Position numbers and translations under genes: made by a program
The notes under the pieces: model-generated
Database searches by the model: none
The model's input: only the letters and a program-made list of their open reading frames with translations
What the model was told of the DNA's origin: nothing
Origin: Neorhizobium galegae
Lineage (GTDB): Bacteria > Pseudomonadota > Alphaproteobacteria > Rhizobiales > Rhizobiaceae
NCBI RefSeq assembly: GCF_017877135.1
Contig: NZ_JAGIPH010000010.1
Coordinates: 124,001 to 188,000, forward strand
Reading direction: 5' to 3'
Length of the DNA stretch: 64,000 bases
In this document: positions 1 through 9,681 of the stretch, piece after piece
How positions within the stretch are numbered: the first letter of the stretch is position 1
Layout: the number at the start of each line of letters is the position of its first letter

Positions 1-709
1 CCCGAACGAGGTAATCCTCGGCCTCGTCATAGGTCATCACGCCGACGCGGCGCACGGCATCCTTGGTGGCCTTGAGAGCCACGGGATTCTTTTCGAGAAG
101 CTTGCGTGCCACCTCGATGACGCGCCCCTCCAGCTGGTCGAGCGGCAGGCTTTCATTGACGAGCCCCCATTCAGCCGCCGTCTTGCCGTCAATCGGCTCG
201 CCCAGCATGGCATGATACATGGCCTTGCGGAACGGCAGCAGTTCCACCGCAACCTTGGTGGCTCCGCCCCCCGGCAGGATGCCCCAGTTGATTTCCGAGA
301 GGCCGAACTTCGATTCATCTGCCGCAAAGGCAAGATCGCAGGCAAACAGCGGGCCATAGCCACCGCCGAAGCACCAGCCATTGACCATGGCGATGGTCGG
401 CTTCTGATACCAGCGCAGGCGGCGCCACCAGCCATAGCTTTCGCGCTGCGCCCGGCGCACGCCCTTCAGGCCGTCGGCTTCGGACTCGCGAAAATATTCC
501 TTGAGGTCCATGCCGGCGGTCCAGGCACTGCCCTCGCCTGTCAGCACCAGAACACCGACATCCTCGCGAAATTCCAGCTCGTCGAGTGCCACCATCATGG
601 CGCGGTTCAGCGTCGGGCTCATCGCGTTGCGCTTGTCCGGACGATTAAAGCGCAGCCAGGCAATGCCGTCGCGCACGTCGTAGGACACTGTATCTACATC
701 ATTGGCCAT
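1..709 (-). CDS. ech: p-hydroxycinnamoyl-CoA hydratase/lyase (feruloyl-CoA hydratase), 3' end cut by window edge
   Basis: Crotonase-superfamily enzyme expected to hydrate feruloyl-, caffeoyl- or p-coumaroyl-CoA and split the product into an aromatic aldehyde and acetyl-CoA. The 236 visible codons show the features of this subgroup: NRPDKRNAMSPTLN near the start, AWTAGMDLKEYFRE (oxyanion-hole region plus the subgroup tyrosine), MVNGWCFGGGYGPL (second oxyanion glycine) and FGLSEINWGI with the catalytic glutamate. These read like the Pseudomonas HCHL/Ech sequence rather than a general fatty-acid hydratase. The ATG at 709 is preceded by AGGAG. The gene is divergent from a MarR gene, the usual arrangement for hydroxycinnamate catabolism under a CoA-thioester-sensing repressor. 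The last ~40 residues lie beyond the window. Confidence 0.88.
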   Translation of the reverse strand, partial: MANDVDTVSYDVRDGIAWLRFNRPDKRNAMSPTLNRAMMVALDELEFREDVGVLVLTGEGSAWTAGMDLKEYFRESEADGLKGVRRAQRESYGWWRRLRWYQKPTIAMVNGWCFGGGYGPLFACDLAFAADESKFGLSEINWGILPGGGATKVAVELLPFRKAMYHAMLGEPIDGKTAAEWGLVNESLPLDQLEGRVIEVARKLLEKNPVALKATKDAVRRVGVMTYDEAEDYLVR

Positions 710-931
710 CTTGTTCTCCTTGCTCCCTTGGTCTGTGTCTCTGCGCCGCACCTGTCGGCGGGGCGCGGAAAAATCCGGCGATTGACATCCGTGATACGGG
801 CATCCGGCCCCCGAATGCGCGTAATATGCGACCATCCATCCCGGCGGATAGGCACATCGGAGCCTGTAAAGGCCCGCTGTCCCTGTGCTATACCGATCCT
901 CCCGAGGCCGGACATCGACGCGTTGATTGAC

Positions 932-948
932 TGCTATGTTTCATAGCA
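932..948. promoter_or_regulatory. Perfect palindrome, probable MarR operator
   Basis: TGCTATG-TTT-CATAGCA is a perfect 7+3+7 inverted repeat between the divergent ech and marR genes. It is 41 bp upstream of the marR start, and its first base coincides with the end of a TTGACT hexamer at 927-932 that could serve as the marR -35. Size and position suit a MarR dimer site controlling its own promoter and possibly ech. The assignment is inferred from symmetry and position. Confidence 0.6.
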
Positions 949-988
949 TTAATGTCGCTACATTGGAACGGCGTCAAGAGGAGATGCG

Positions 989-1492
989 ATGCACGAGGAA
1001 ACCTCACGCCCGATGAAATCCGACCAGAGCGACACCGTGCCCGAGCTTTCCGAGATCCGCGAGGCGCTCGGCGAACTCGTCGGCTATCACCTTCGCCGGG
1101 CATCGGTCTATGACATGAACGGGGCGGTTGCCGCGCTCGAGCCGGAAGGCGCCCGGCCGATCACCATGAGTGTTCTCATCAGCATCGTGGAACATCCCGG
1201 CCGCACCTCTGCCGATATCTGCCGAACCCTTGCCATCAAGCGCGCCAACATCGTGGCACTTTTGCAGGTCCTGGAGGCAAAAGGCCTGTTCAGCCGCGCC
1301 GACGACCCGGCGGACCAGCGGATCCAGAGGCTTTACCCGACGCAGGCCGGCATTGCGACGGCGCACCACTGGCTGCAGCTCGTGCAGGCGCACGAAGACC
1401 GCATCCTTGCCCGCATGTCGCAGGATGAGCGGCGCGAGTTGCGCCGCCTGCTGCAACTGGTCTGGGCGGATGAGGTGGCAGACGAAGCCTGA
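989..1492 (+). CDS. MarR-family transcriptional regulator
   Basis: Winged-helix regulator of 167 residues, typical MarR length. The DNA-binding core runs over about residues 55-125 (SVLISIVEHPGRTSADICRTL, then a recognition helix around KRANIVALLQVLEAKGLF, then the wing with DDPADQR). Helices at both ends would form the dimer interface. GAGGAG lies shortly before the ATG. It is divergent from the hydroxycinnamoyl-CoA hydratase/lyase gene with a perfect palindrome between, so it most likely represses that catabolic gene and is released by a hydroxycinnamoyl-CoA, as for CouR/FerR-type MarR proteins. The ligand is inferred from the neighbour, not seen in the sequence. Confidence 0.85.
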   Translation: MHEETSRPMKSDQSDTVPELSEIREALGELVGYHLRRASVYDMNGAVAALEPEGARPITMSVLISIVEHPGRTSADICRTLAIKRANIVALLQVLEAKGLFSRADDPADQRIQRLYPTQAGIATAHHWLQLVQAHEDRILARMSQDERRELRRLLQLVWADEVADEA

Positions 1493-1644
1493 GACCGGCG
1501 CGCCGGCCCTCGCCCGTCCGTGAGCGGCCCCGAAGCGGCGCCCGCCGTTCCTTATGTTTTCTTTATCTCGCGCTTCCATCTTCCCAATCGAACCCTGATC
1601 CTCAGCGGGCGTAACCTATCTTCTGTTCCAACAGGAGAACGGAC

Positions 1645-1728
1645 ATGTCCGATTTCATTTTTCTGGCGCTTGGCTGCGGCACGCTTCTGGCGCTTGCCCT
1701 TTATGCCCGCGCCCTCGACCGGCTTTGA
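1645..1728 (+). CDS. 27-residue single-span membrane peptide upstream of kdpF
   Basis: A short frame preceded by ACAGGAGAA, encoding 27 residues: an acidic N-terminus (MSDF), about 16 hydrophobic residues and a charged tail (RALDRL). This is one membrane helix with a probable cytoplasmic C-terminus. It ends 12 bp before the kdpF ATG, so it is almost certainly the first gene of the kdp operon. It is not KdpF, which follows. It could be an additional Kdp accessory peptide or a translated leader. Function unknown; the good ribosome site and coding-like composition support that it is real. Confidence 0.6.
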   Translation: MSDFIFLALGCGTLLALALYARALDRL

Positions 1729-1740
1729 GGGAGCTCGACA

Positions 1741-1827
1741 ATGTTTGAGCCCCTTTTCGGCCTTCTCGTCGCCATCGCCCTTGGCGTCTATCTCGTGGTG
1801 ACGCTTTTGCGCCCCGAACGCTTCTGA
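1741..1827 (+). CDS. kdpF: KdpF, small stabilising subunit of the Kdp ATPase
   Basis: A 28-residue peptide with one hydrophobic helix and the C-terminal RPERF, matching KdpF in length and layout (E. coli KdpF has 29 residues). KdpF packs against KdpA in the membrane and stabilises the KdpFABC complex. GGGAG precedes the ATG, and the stop lies 18 bp before kdpA. It is too short to be found by usual ORF cut-offs. Confidence 0.85.
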   Translation: MFEPLFGLLVAIALGVYLVVTLLRPERF

Positions 1828-1845
1828 TTTCTGAGGAGATCTCCC

Positions 1846-3555
1846 ATGACCATCATCGGGTGGCTGCAGATCAGCCTCCTTTTCGCAGCCGTTGCCCTCG
1901 TCATCAAGCCGCTCGGGCTTTTCATGGCGCGGGTTTTTGAGGGCGAACGCACCTTCCTCTCGCCGGTTATGGGGCCGCTCGAACGCGGCATCTACCGGTT
2001 AAGCGGCATTGATCCGCGCAAGGAGCAGGGTTGGCTTGCCTATACGCTGTCGATGCTTGCCTTTTCGCTGATCGGTTTCGTGTCGCTTTATGCGATCCTG
2101 AGGCTCCAGGCCTATCTGCCGCTCAACCCGCAGGGGTTTGCAGCGGTGCCGGCCGACCTTGCCTTCAACACGGCCGTTTCCTTCGTCACCAACACCAACT
2201 GGCAGAACTATGCCGGTGAAGCGACGATGAGCCATTTCAGCCAGATGGCGGGCCTGACCGTTCACAACTTCCTGTCGGCGGCAACCGGCATGGCGCTCGC
2301 CATTGCCTTTACCCGTGCCTTCACCCGCTCGCGCATTGCAACGCTCGGCAATTTCTGGGTGGACATGACGCGCGCCACGCTCTTCGTGCTTCTGCCGCTG
2401 TCCATCGTAACAGCCATCGTCTTCGTGGCCATGGGCCTGCCCCAGACGCTGCAGGCCTCGATCAGCGCCACCACGCTTGAAGGCGCCAATCAGATCATCT
2501 CCCTCGGACCTGTCGCAAGCCAGGAGGCGATCAAGCAGCTTGGCACCAATGGGGGCGGCTTCTTCAATGCCAATGCCGCGCATCCCTTCGAGAATCCGAC
2601 GGCATTCTCCAATTATCTCAACATCTTCGCGATGCTGTCGATCTCGGCGGCGCTGGTCTATACGTTCGGCCAGATGGTCGGCAACCGCCGCCAGGGCTGG
2701 GCGCTGATTTCCGCCATCGCCGTGCTGCTGATTGCAGGCGTGGCTGTCACCTACTGGGCGGAAGCGCAGGGCAATACCATCCTGACGGCACTTGGCGTCG
2801 ATCCCGCACTCGGCAACATGGAAGGCAAGGAAGTCCGCTTCGGACAGGCCATGACCGCGCTTTATGCAGCCGTCACCACCGGCCTCTCGGATGGCGGCGT
2901 CAACGGCATGCACGGCTCGTTTACGGGGCTTGGCGGGCTCATCCCGATGTTCCTCATCCAGCTTGGCGAAGTGCTGCCGGGCGGCGTCGGTTCCGGGCTC
3001 TACGGGCTGATCGTCTTTGCGCTTCTTTCCGTCTTCGTCGCCGGCCTCATGGTCGGGCGCACGCCGGAATTCCTCGGCAAGAAGATCGAGGGCCGCGAGA
3101 TGAAGTTTGCGATGCTCGCCATCCTCATCCTGCCGCTTGCCATCCTCGGCTTTACCGCCATCTCCGCCATGCTGCCGATTGCGGTGGCCAGCATCGGGAC
3201 AGCCGGCCCGCACGGCCTGTCGGAAATCCTCTACGCCTACACCTCCGCTGCCGGCAATAACGGCTCGGCCTTCGGCGGGCTTTCCGGCAATACGCTCTGG
3301 TACAACACGACGCTCGGCATCGCCATGCTGCTTGGCCGCTTCGCCTATGTCGTGCCGGTCATGGCCATTGCCGGATCGCTTGCCGCAAAGGTCAAGGTTC
3401 CCGCCTCCTCCGGCACGTTTCCGACCGATGGCCCGCTCTTTGTCGGCCTGCTGATCGGCATCATCCTCATCCTGGGCGGCCTGCAGTTTTTCCCCGCCCT
3501 TGCCCTTGGCCCCATCGTCGAGCACTTCGCCATGCTTGCCGGCCAGACCTTCTAA
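1846..3555 (+). CDS. kdpA: Potassium-transporting ATPase, potassium-binding subunit KdpA
   Basis: A 569-residue polytopic inner-membrane protein of the superfamily of K+ transporters, holding the selectivity filter of the KdpFABC pump. The four pore-loop signatures are readable: [11 protein letters not shown] near residue 112, [18 protein letters not shown] near 230, LSDGGVNG near 350 and [13 protein letters not shown] near 470. Length is normal (E. coli 557). TGAGGAG precedes the ATG at 1846. kdpB follows after 11 bp. Expression is expected under potassium limitation through KdpD/KdpE encoded in the same cluster. Confidence 0.97.
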   Translation: MTIIGWLQISLLFAAVALVIKPLGLFMARVFEGERTFLSPVMGPLERGIYRLSGIDPRKEQGWLAYTLSMLAFSLIGFVSLYAILRLQAYLPLNPQGFAAVPADLAFNTAVSFVTNTNWQNYAGEATMSHFSQMAGLTVHNFLSAATGMALAIAFTRAFTRSRIATLGNFWVDMTRATLFVLLPLSIVTAIVFVAMGLPQTLQASISATTLEGANQIISLGPVASQEAIKQLGTNGGGFFNANAAHPFENPTAFSNYLNIFAMLSISAALVYTFGQMVGNRRQGWALISAIAVLLIAGVAVTYWAEAQGNTILTALGVDPALGNMEGKEVRFGQAMTALYAAVTTGLSDGGVNGMHGSFTGLGGLIPMFLIQLGEVLPGGVGSGLYGLIVFALLSVFVAGLMVGRTPEFLGKKIEGREMKFAMLAILILPLAILGFTAISAMLPIAVASIGTAGPHGLSEILYAYTSAAGNNGSAFGGLSGNTLWYNTTLGIAMLLGRFAYVVPVMAIAGSLAAKVKVPASSGTFPTDGPLFVGLLIGIILILGGLQFFPALALGPIVEHFAMLAGQTF

Positions 3556-3566
3556 AGGATCATCCC

Positions 3567-5603
3567 ATGTCAAAAGACCATAAGGCGCCCGGTCTTCTGG
3601 ACCCCGCCATTCTCATGCCGGCCATGCGCGATGCGGTGAAGAAGCTCAACCCGCGCCAGTTGCTGCGCAATCCGGTGATCTTTGTCACCGAGGTTGTCGC
3701 CGGCGTGGTGACGCTGCTCTTCCTGCGCGATCTTGTCTCCAATCCGGCAGAAGCCGGTTTCTCCGGCCAGATCGCTGCCTGGCTCTGGTTCACTGTGCTG
3801 TTTGCCACCTTTGCCGAAGCCGTTGCCGAAGGGCGCGGCCGCGCCCAGGCCGACAGCCTGAAGCGCACCAAGTCCGAACTTGTCGCCCGTCGTCTCATTG
3901 CCGGCGGCAAGACCGAAAGCGTGCCCTCCACCAGCCTGAAGATCGGCGATATAGTTATTGTGAAGGTCGGCGAGCTGATCCCCGGCGACGGGGAAGTCAT
4001 CGAAGGCGTTGCCTCGGTCAACGAAAGCGCCATCACCGGCGAATCCGCCCCTGTGATCCGCGAATCCGGCGGCGACCGCTCGGCCGTCACCGGCGGCACG
4101 CAGGTGCTGTCGGATGAGATCAAGGTGAAGATCACGGTCGCCCCCGGCTCCAGCTTTGTCGATCGCATGATCGCCCTCATCGAGGGGGCCAAGCGCCAGA
4201 AGACGCCGAACGAGATCGCGCTCTCGATCCTTCTGTCCGGCCTGACGCTGATCTTCCTCTTCGTCTGCGTCGCCATCTGGGGTCTTGCCGGCTATTCGGG
4301 CACGGTTCTGTCGGTCACCGTGCTGGCAGCCCTCCTCGTCACCCTGATCCCGACCACCATCGGCGGCCTCCTCTCCTCCATCGGCATTGCCGGCATGGAT
4401 CGTCTGGTGCGCTTCAATGTGATCGCCACCTCCGGCCGTGCCGTAGAAGCCGCCGGCGACGTCGACACGCTTCTGCTCGACAAGACCGGCACGATCACCT
4501 TCGGCAACCGCATGGCGAGCGATTTCGTCGCAGCCCCCGGCGTGACCCAGGTGGAACTGGCAGAAGCTGCCCTTCTCGCCAGCCTGTCGGACGAGACACC
4601 CGAAGGCCGCTCAGTCGTGGCGCTTGCCACCGGCGAGTTCGGCGTGGCTATGCCGCAGGCGAAGTTTGATGCCGTCATCGGCTTTACCGCCGAAACCCGC
4701 CTGTCAGGCGTCGATCTTGCCGGCCGCCGCCTGCGCAAGGGGGCCGTCGATGCGGTGCTGAAATTTGCAGGCCTTACCGAAGACGACGCGCCTGCAGATT
4801 TTCGCCGCGCCGTTGATACCATCGCACGGTCCGGCGGCACGCCGCTTGCCGTTGCCGATGGCACCCGCCTGCTCGGCGCCATTCACCTGAAGGACGTGGT
4901 CAAGCCCGGCATCAAGGAACGTTTTGCTGCCCTTCGCGCCATGGGCATCCGCACCGTCATGGTGACCGGCGACAACCCGGTGACCGCTGCCGCGATTGCC
5001 TCGGAAGCCGGCGTCGACGATTACCTTGCCCAGGCCACGCCGGAGGACAAGCTTGCCTTCATCCGCCGCGAACAGCAGGGTGGTCGCCTGATCGCCATGT
5101 GCGGCGACGGCACCAATGATGCCCCGGCGCTTGCCCAGGCCGATGTCGGCGTTGCCATGCAGACGGGCACGCAGGCCGCCCGCGAAGCCGCCAACATGGT
5201 GGATCTCGATTCCAGCCCGACAAAGCTCATCGAGATCGTCGAAATCGGCAAGCAGCTGCTGATGACGCGCGGTTCACTGACGACGTTTTCGATTGCCAAT
5301 GACGTGGCGAAATATTTCGCCATCATCCCGGCAATGTTCGTCGCCACCTATCCGGCGCTTGATGCGCTGAACGTCATGGGCCTTGCCTCGCCGCAATCGG
5401 CCATCCTGTCGGCGGTCATCTTCAACGCGCTGATCATCGTGGCGCTGATCCCGCTGGCGCTGCGCGGCGTCTCCTACCGTCCGTCGGGTGCTGCCTCCCT
5501 CCTTCGCCGCAACCTGCTGGTCTATGGCCTCGGCGGTCTTCTCCTGCCCTTTGCAGGCATCAAGATCATCGACCTTGCCATCACCGCCCTTCACCTGGTG
5601 TAA
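3567..5603 (+). CDS. kdpB: Potassium-transporting P-type ATPase, catalytic subunit KdpB
   Basis: A 678-residue P-type ATPase that couples ATP hydrolysis to K+ uptake through KdpA. Visible motifs: the actuator-domain TGES at 157-160, whose serine is the inhibitory phosphorylation site in E. coli; the phosphorylation motif DKTGTIT with aspartate 305; [10 protein letters not shown]; and [19 protein letters not shown] for Mg2+ binding and hinge function. Membrane helices occur near the N-terminus, before the phosphorylation site and at the C-terminus. It lies 11 bp after kdpA and 2 bp before kdpC, consistent with one transcript. Confidence 0.97.
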   Translation: MSKDHKAPGLLDPAILMPAMRDAVKKLNPRQLLRNPVIFVTEVVAGVVTLLFLRDLVSNPAEAGFSGQIAAWLWFTVLFATFAEAVAEGRGRAQADSLKRTKSELVARRLIAGGKTESVPSTSLKIGDIVIVKVGELIPGDGEVIEGVASVNESAITGESAPVIRESGGDRSAVTGGTQVLSDEIKVKITVAPGSSFVDRMIALIEGAKRQKTPNEIALSILLSGLTLIFLFVCVAIWGLAGYSGTVLSVTVLAALLVTLIPTTIGGLLSSIGIAGMDRLVRFNVIATSGRAVEAAGDVDTLLLDKTGTITFGNRMASDFVAAPGVTQVELAEAALLASLSDETPEGRSVVALATGEFGVAMPQAKFDAVIGFTAETRLSGVDLAGRRLRKGAVDAVLKFAGLTEDDAPADFRRAVDTIARSGGTPLAVADGTRLLGAIHLKDVVKPGIKERFAALRAMGIRTVMVTGDNPVTAAAIASEAGVDDYLAQATPEDKLAFIRREQQGGRLIAMCGDGTNDAPALAQADVGVAMQTGTQAAREAANMVDLDSSPTKLIEIVEIGKQLLMTRGSLTTFSIANDVAKYFAIIPAMFVATYPALDALNVMGLASPQSAILSAVIFNALIIVALIPLALRGVSYRPSGAASLLRRNLLVYGLGGLLLPFAGIKIIDLAITALHLV

Positions 5604-5605
5604 CC

Positions 5606-6175
5606 ATGCTTACTCATCTTCGCCCCGCCATCACACTCATCGTGGTCATGACTGCAATCACCGGCATCGCCTATCCGCTCGCCGTCACCGGCATCGCCCA
5701 GGCGGTGATGCCGGCAGAGGCAAACGGCAGCCTGATCGAAAAGAACGGCACGGTGCTCGGCTCCGCTCTGATCGGCCAGTCGTTTACCTCCGACCGCTAT
5801 TTCTGGTCGCGCCCTTCGGCCACCTCGCCGGATGCCTATAATGCCACGTCATCGTCCGGCTCCAATCTCGGCACCACCTCGGTCAAGCTGCATGACCGGG
5901 TGAAAGCCGACTTGGAGAAGCTCCACGCCACCGGCATTGCGGGACCTGTGCCCGGTGATGCGGTCACCACCTCCGGCTCCGGGCTTGATCCGCATATCTC
6001 TCCCGAGTTTGCCCGCGCGCAGGTGGCGCGTATCGCAAAGGCCCGGGGGCTTGCCGAAAGCGATGTGGCAAGCCTTGTGGAGCAACAGACCGAGGGGCGC
6101 GCTCTTGCGCTTGTCGGGGAACCGCGCATTAACGTGCTTGCGCTCAACATGGCGCTGGATGCCCTGAAGAGTTAA
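5606..6175 (+). CDS. kdpC: Potassium-transporting ATPase subunit KdpC
   Basis: A 189-residue protein with one N-terminal membrane helix (about residues 8-30) and a periplasmic domain. Family signatures include [27 protein letters not shown] and [22 protein letters not shown]. KdpC stabilises the pump and raises apparent K+ affinity. It starts 2 bp after the kdpB stop, implying translational coupling, and kdpD begins 23 bp later. Confidence 0.96.
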   Translation: MLTHLRPAITLIVVMTAITGIAYPLAVTGIAQAVMPAEANGSLIEKNGTVLGSALIGQSFTSDRYFWSRPSATSPDAYNATSSSGSNLGTTSVKLHDRVKADLEKLHATGIAGPVPGDAVTTSGSGLDPHISPEFARAQVARIAKARGLAESDVASLVEQQTEGRALALVGEPRINVLALNMALDALKS

Positions 6176-6198
6176 AGCACGCCGGAGGCAAGCCAAGC

Positions 6199-8943
6199 AT
6201 GGCGCAAGACGACCGCACGACGCATCGCCGGCCTGATCCGGATGCCCTGCTGGCGCTTGCCGGCAAGGATGGCCGCGGCAAGCTGACGGTCTTTCTCGGC
6301 GCCGCCCCCGGCGTCGGAAAGACCTATGCCATGCTGGCGCGGGCGCGCCGGCTGAAGGCGGATGGCGTCGATCTGGTGATCGGCCTTGTGGAAACCCACG
6401 GCCGCAGCGAAACGGCCGCCCTCCTCGAAGGGCTAGACGTCCTGCCGCGCATGCGGGTGCCCCATCGCGGCCGCATGCTGGAAGAATTCGATCTCGATGC
6501 GGCGCTTGCCCGCCGCCCGCATATCGTCATCGTTGACGAACTCGCCCACAGCAATCCGGAAGCCTGCCGCCACCCGAAGCGCTATCAGGACATCGAGGAA
6601 CTGCTCGGCGCCGGCATCCATGTGTGGACGGCGCTCAACATCCAGCATCTGGAAAGCCTTGGCGATCTCGTGGCCGACATCACCGGCGTCGTCGTGCGCG
6701 AGCGGGTGCCGGACGTGGTGCTGAAGCGGGCCGATGAGGTTCTGCTGGTTGACCTTCCGCCGAGCGAACTGATCGAGCGGCTGAAGGAGGGCAAGGTCTA
6801 CCTGCCGGAAAATGCCGGGCGGGCGGCGGATCGCTTCTTCCGGCTCGGCAACCTGACGGCCCTGCGCGAACTGGCGCTTCGCCGCACCGCCGACCGCGTC
6901 GATGACCAGATGGTCGATTATTTGAAGCAGAACGCCATCGAAGGCCCCTGGGCATCGGGCGAGCGCATGATCGTCTGCGTCGGCGCCGATACGCTGTCGG
7001 AAAAAGTCGTGCGCGTCGCAAGCCGGCTCGCGTCAGGGCTCAACGCGCCGTGGATCGTCGTTTCCATCGAACGCGCCGACCAGGAAGCCGAAGGCCGCGC
7101 CGGCATTGAGCAGATCGAGCGGATCTTTCGCCTTGCCGAACAGCTGGGGGCCGAGACCCGCCGGGTCATCGGCACGGATTTCGTGGAAGAAATCCTGAAG
7201 CTTGCACGGCGCGAACATGCAACCCAGATTGTCATCGGTGCGCCGCGCGCCAGAGGCTGGGGCAGCAGCTGGAGCAAGGGCGCAAGACCCTTCGGGTCAC
7301 CATCGCTGCCGGACGCCTTGGCAAGCCGCGCCTCAGGTCTCGGCATCCATCTCGTCACCGGCGATCGGGAGGAGGTTCGCACGCAAAGAGGCTTGCGGCG
7401 CCTGCCCCTGCTTTCGCGCGCCGGCCTCATCCGCGCCGCCCTCGTTGCCGTGCCGCTGGTGGCGCTTGCAACCGGAACCGGCGTTGCCATCGACCGGATC
7501 ATGCACCTGCCCAACATCTCGCTGCTGTTTCTGTTGGCCGTTCTTGGTGCGGCGGTCACGGCCGGTTATGCAGCAGCGCTGATCGCCGTGATCCTGTCTG
7601 CCCTCTGCTACAATTTTTTCTTTATCGCGCCTTTCTACACCTTCACCATCGCTGCCCCGCACGAGGTGTTTGCGCTCATCGTCTTCTTTGCCGTGGCGGT
7701 GATTGCCGGCGGTTTTGCCTCGCGCATCCAGGAACAGGCCGCGACGGCGCGCGTGCGCGCGACCGCCCTGCAATCGCTCTATGATTTCTCCCGCAAGCTT
7801 GCCGGCACGGAAAAAGCCGAGGATGCGATCTGGGCAGCCGTGTCGCAGTTGCAGGCAAGCCTGCGCCGCAATGTCGTGCTGCTGATCCCCGACGGCCCCG
7901 ACCTGAAGATTGCCGCCGCCTGGCCGCCGGATACCGAGCTTGACGTCACCGACATGACGGCGGCACGGTGGGCAGAGGACAAGCAGGAAAAGGCAGGCCA
8001 CGGCACCGGCACGCTGCCCAGCAGCCGTTTTGAGTTTCGCCCGCTCTTAAGCCCCCACGGGGTGGTCGGCGTCTGCGGCGTGGAGCAGACGGCCGAGCGG
8101 ATGGATGTCAATGCGGAGCGGGCGCTCGCGGCCATCCTCGACCAGACGGCGCTTGCCATCGACCGCGCGCGCCTGTCGGAGGCAAGCGTTGCCCAGGCGG
8201 CGCGGCTGGAGGGCGAGCGCTACCGCGACGCGCTTCTGTCGTCCATTTCGCATGATCTGCGCACGCCGCTTGCCACCATCACCGGCTCCGTCACCAGTCT
8301 TCGCCAGCTCGGCGACCGCATGAGCCCGGAAAGCCGCGACGATCTTCTCCAGTCCATCGAGGAGGAAGGCAGCCGGATGAGCCGGTTCGTGGCAAATCTC
8401 CTCGACATGACGCGCATCGAGGCCGGCACGCTGAAAGCAAGGCGCGACTGGGTGGACGTGGGCGACGTGGTGCAATCGGCGGTGGAGCGCACGCGCAGGT
8501 ATTTCCCGGGTCGGATCATTGAAACAGGCATTGCCAGCGACCTGCCGCTCATCGAGGGCGATGCTGTCCTGCTTGGTCAGGTGCTGTTCAACCTTCTCGA
8601 CAATGCGGTCAAGTATGGGGGCGACGAGCCGATCAATGTCTATGCGCGGCGCGACGATCAGGATGTGCTGATCTCCGTCACCGATCTTGGCAAAGGCATT
8701 CCGGCAGACGATATAGACCGGGTGTTTGAAAAATTCTATCGGCGCGGCAAGCCGGATGGCCGCGCGCCCGGAACCGGGCTTGGGCTTTCCATCGCCCGCG
8801 GCTTCGTCGAGGCCATGGGCGGGCGCATCCATGCCGAAAGCCCGGCGGTGAAGAAGAGAGGAACGCGCATCGTCATGCGGTTTTCCACGAACAAGACAGC
8901 AGCGCTGCCCTTGGCGGAGCCTCCTGCAGGCCGGCCGACATGA
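6199..8943 (+). CDS. kdpD: Sensor histidine kinase KdpD
   Basis: A 914-residue membrane kinase that senses potassium limitation and phosphorylates KdpE. Order: an N-terminal KdpD domain with a Walker-like GAAPGVGKT (34-42) and VDELAHSN; a universal-stress-protein-like domain (about 250-375); four membrane helices (about 410-510); a GAF-like region; the HisKA dimerisation domain with SISHDLRTPLATI (phospho-acceptor histidine 685); and the HATPase domain with NLLDNAVKYG and GTGLGLSIARG. Length matches the family (E. coli 894). The stop overlaps kdpE by four bases (ATGA). A complete kinase next to a complete pump suggests the system is intact. Confidence 0.96.
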   Translation: MAQDDRTTHRRPDPDALLALAGKDGRGKLTVFLGAAPGVGKTYAMLARARRLKADGVDLVIGLVETHGRSETAALLEGLDVLPRMRVPHRGRMLEEFDLDAALARRPHIVIVDELAHSNPEACRHPKRYQDIEELLGAGIHVWTALNIQHLESLGDLVADITGVVVRERVPDVVLKRADEVLLVDLPPSELIERLKEGKVYLPENAGRAADRFFRLGNLTALRELALRRTADRVDDQMVDYLKQNAIEGPWASGERMIVCVGADTLSEKVVRVASRLASGLNAPWIVVSIERADQEAEGRAGIEQIERIFRLAEQLGAETRRVIGTDFVEEILKLARREHATQIVIGAPRARGWGSSWSKGARPFGSPSLPDALASRASGLGIHLVTGDREEVRTQRGLRRLPLLSRAGLIRAALVAVPLVALATGTGVAIDRIMHLPNISLLFLLAVLGAAVTAGYAAALIAVILSALCYNFFFIAPFYTFTIAAPHEVFALIVFFAVAVIAGGFASRIQEQAATARVRATALQSLYDFSRKLAGTEKAEDAIWAAVSQLQASLRRNVVLLIPDGPDLKIAAAWPPDTELDVTDMTAARWAEDKQEKAGHGTGTLPSSRFEFRPLLSPHGVVGVCGVEQTAERMDVNAERALAAILDQTALAIDRARLSEASVAQAARLEGERYRDALLSSISHDLRTPLATITGSVTSLRQLGDRMSPESRDDLLQSIEEEGSRMSRFVANLLDMTRIEAGTLKARRDWVDVGDVVQSAVERTRRYFPGRIIETGIASDLPLIEGDAVLLGQVLFNLLDNAVKYGGDEPINVYARRDDQDVLISVTDLGKGIPADDIDRVFEKFYRRGKPDGRAPGTGLGLSIARGFVEAMGGRIHAESPAVKKRGTRIVMRFSTNKTAALPLAEPPAGRPT

Positions 8944-9626
8944 CGCAAGCCCGTATCCTTGTGGTGGACGACGAGCCGCAGATCCAGCGCTTCCTCAAAC
9001 CGGCGCTTTCGGCGGCCGGCTATGAGGTGATCGAGGCGCTCTGCGGCGCAGATGCATTGAAGGCGGTTGCAACCGCGGCACCCGACCTTGTCATCCTCGA
9101 TCTCGGTCTGCCGGACATGGATGGCAAGGATGTGATTTCGAGCCTGCGCGGCTGGTCGGATCTTCCGATCGTCATTCTCTCGGCCCGCGACCGCGAGAGC
9201 GAAAAGATTGCAGCGCTCGATCTCGGCGCCGACGATTACATTGAAAAACCCTTCGGGATCGGCGAGCTGACGGCCCGGATCCGCAATGCGCTGCGCCATC
9301 GCGGCAAGGCGGATGCCGCGCCAACGGTGATGGTGGCGGATGGGCTCACCATCGATACGGTGCACCGGCTGGTGTCGCGCGGCGGCGAACCGATCCGGCT
9401 CACACCGAAGGAATACGATCTCCTGACCCTGCTCGGCCGCCATGCCGGGCGGGTCGTGACCCACAAGACGCTACTCACCGCCGTCTGGGGCCCGGCCCAT
9501 GGCGAAGACCTGCATTACCTGCGCGTCTTCATCGGCCAGCTGCGCCAGAAGATCGAGCGCGATCCGGCGCGGCCGGCCATCGTGCGCACCGAACCCGGTG
9601 TCGGCTACCGGCTGGTGGTGGACTGA
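8940..9626 (+). CDS. kdpE: Response regulator KdpE
   Basis: A 228-residue OmpR/PhoB-type regulator. The receiver domain shows the acidic pair D10/D11, phospho-acceptor D54 (VILDLGLPDMDG), a switch serine in VILSARD and lysine in IEKPFGIGEL. The C-terminal winged helix contains LTPKEYDLLTLLGRHAGRVV and RVFIGQLRQKIE. It overlaps kdpD by four bases and should activate the kdp promoter upstream of position 1645. A short weak hairpin (9633-9651) follows the stop. Confidence 0.96.
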   Translation: MTQARILVVDDEPQIQRFLKPALSAAGYEVIEALCGADALKAVATAAPDLVILDLGLPDMDGKDVISSLRGWSDLPIVILSARDRESEKIAALDLGADDYIEKPFGIGELTARIRNALRHRGKADAAPTVMVADGLTIDTVHRLVSRGGEPIRLTPKEYDLLTLLGRHAGRVVTHKTLLTAVWGPAHGEDLHYLRVFIGQLRQKIERDPARPAIVRTEPGVGYRLVVD

Positions 9627-9681
9627 AGCGCTGCACCAACTGCCATGGTGCGAAAGGCAGGCAATGCGGGCATGATACGGC

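Noticed and set aside
1999-3573. Leftward open frame of 524 codons opposite kdpA
   Set aside because: Antisense shadow of a clear kdpA; composition (Gly/Asp/Arg/His rich) is that of complementary codons.
9633-9651. Hairpin after kdpE as transcription terminator
   Set aside because: Only a 6-bp stem (GCACCA/TGGTGC) without a T tract; too weak to annotate.
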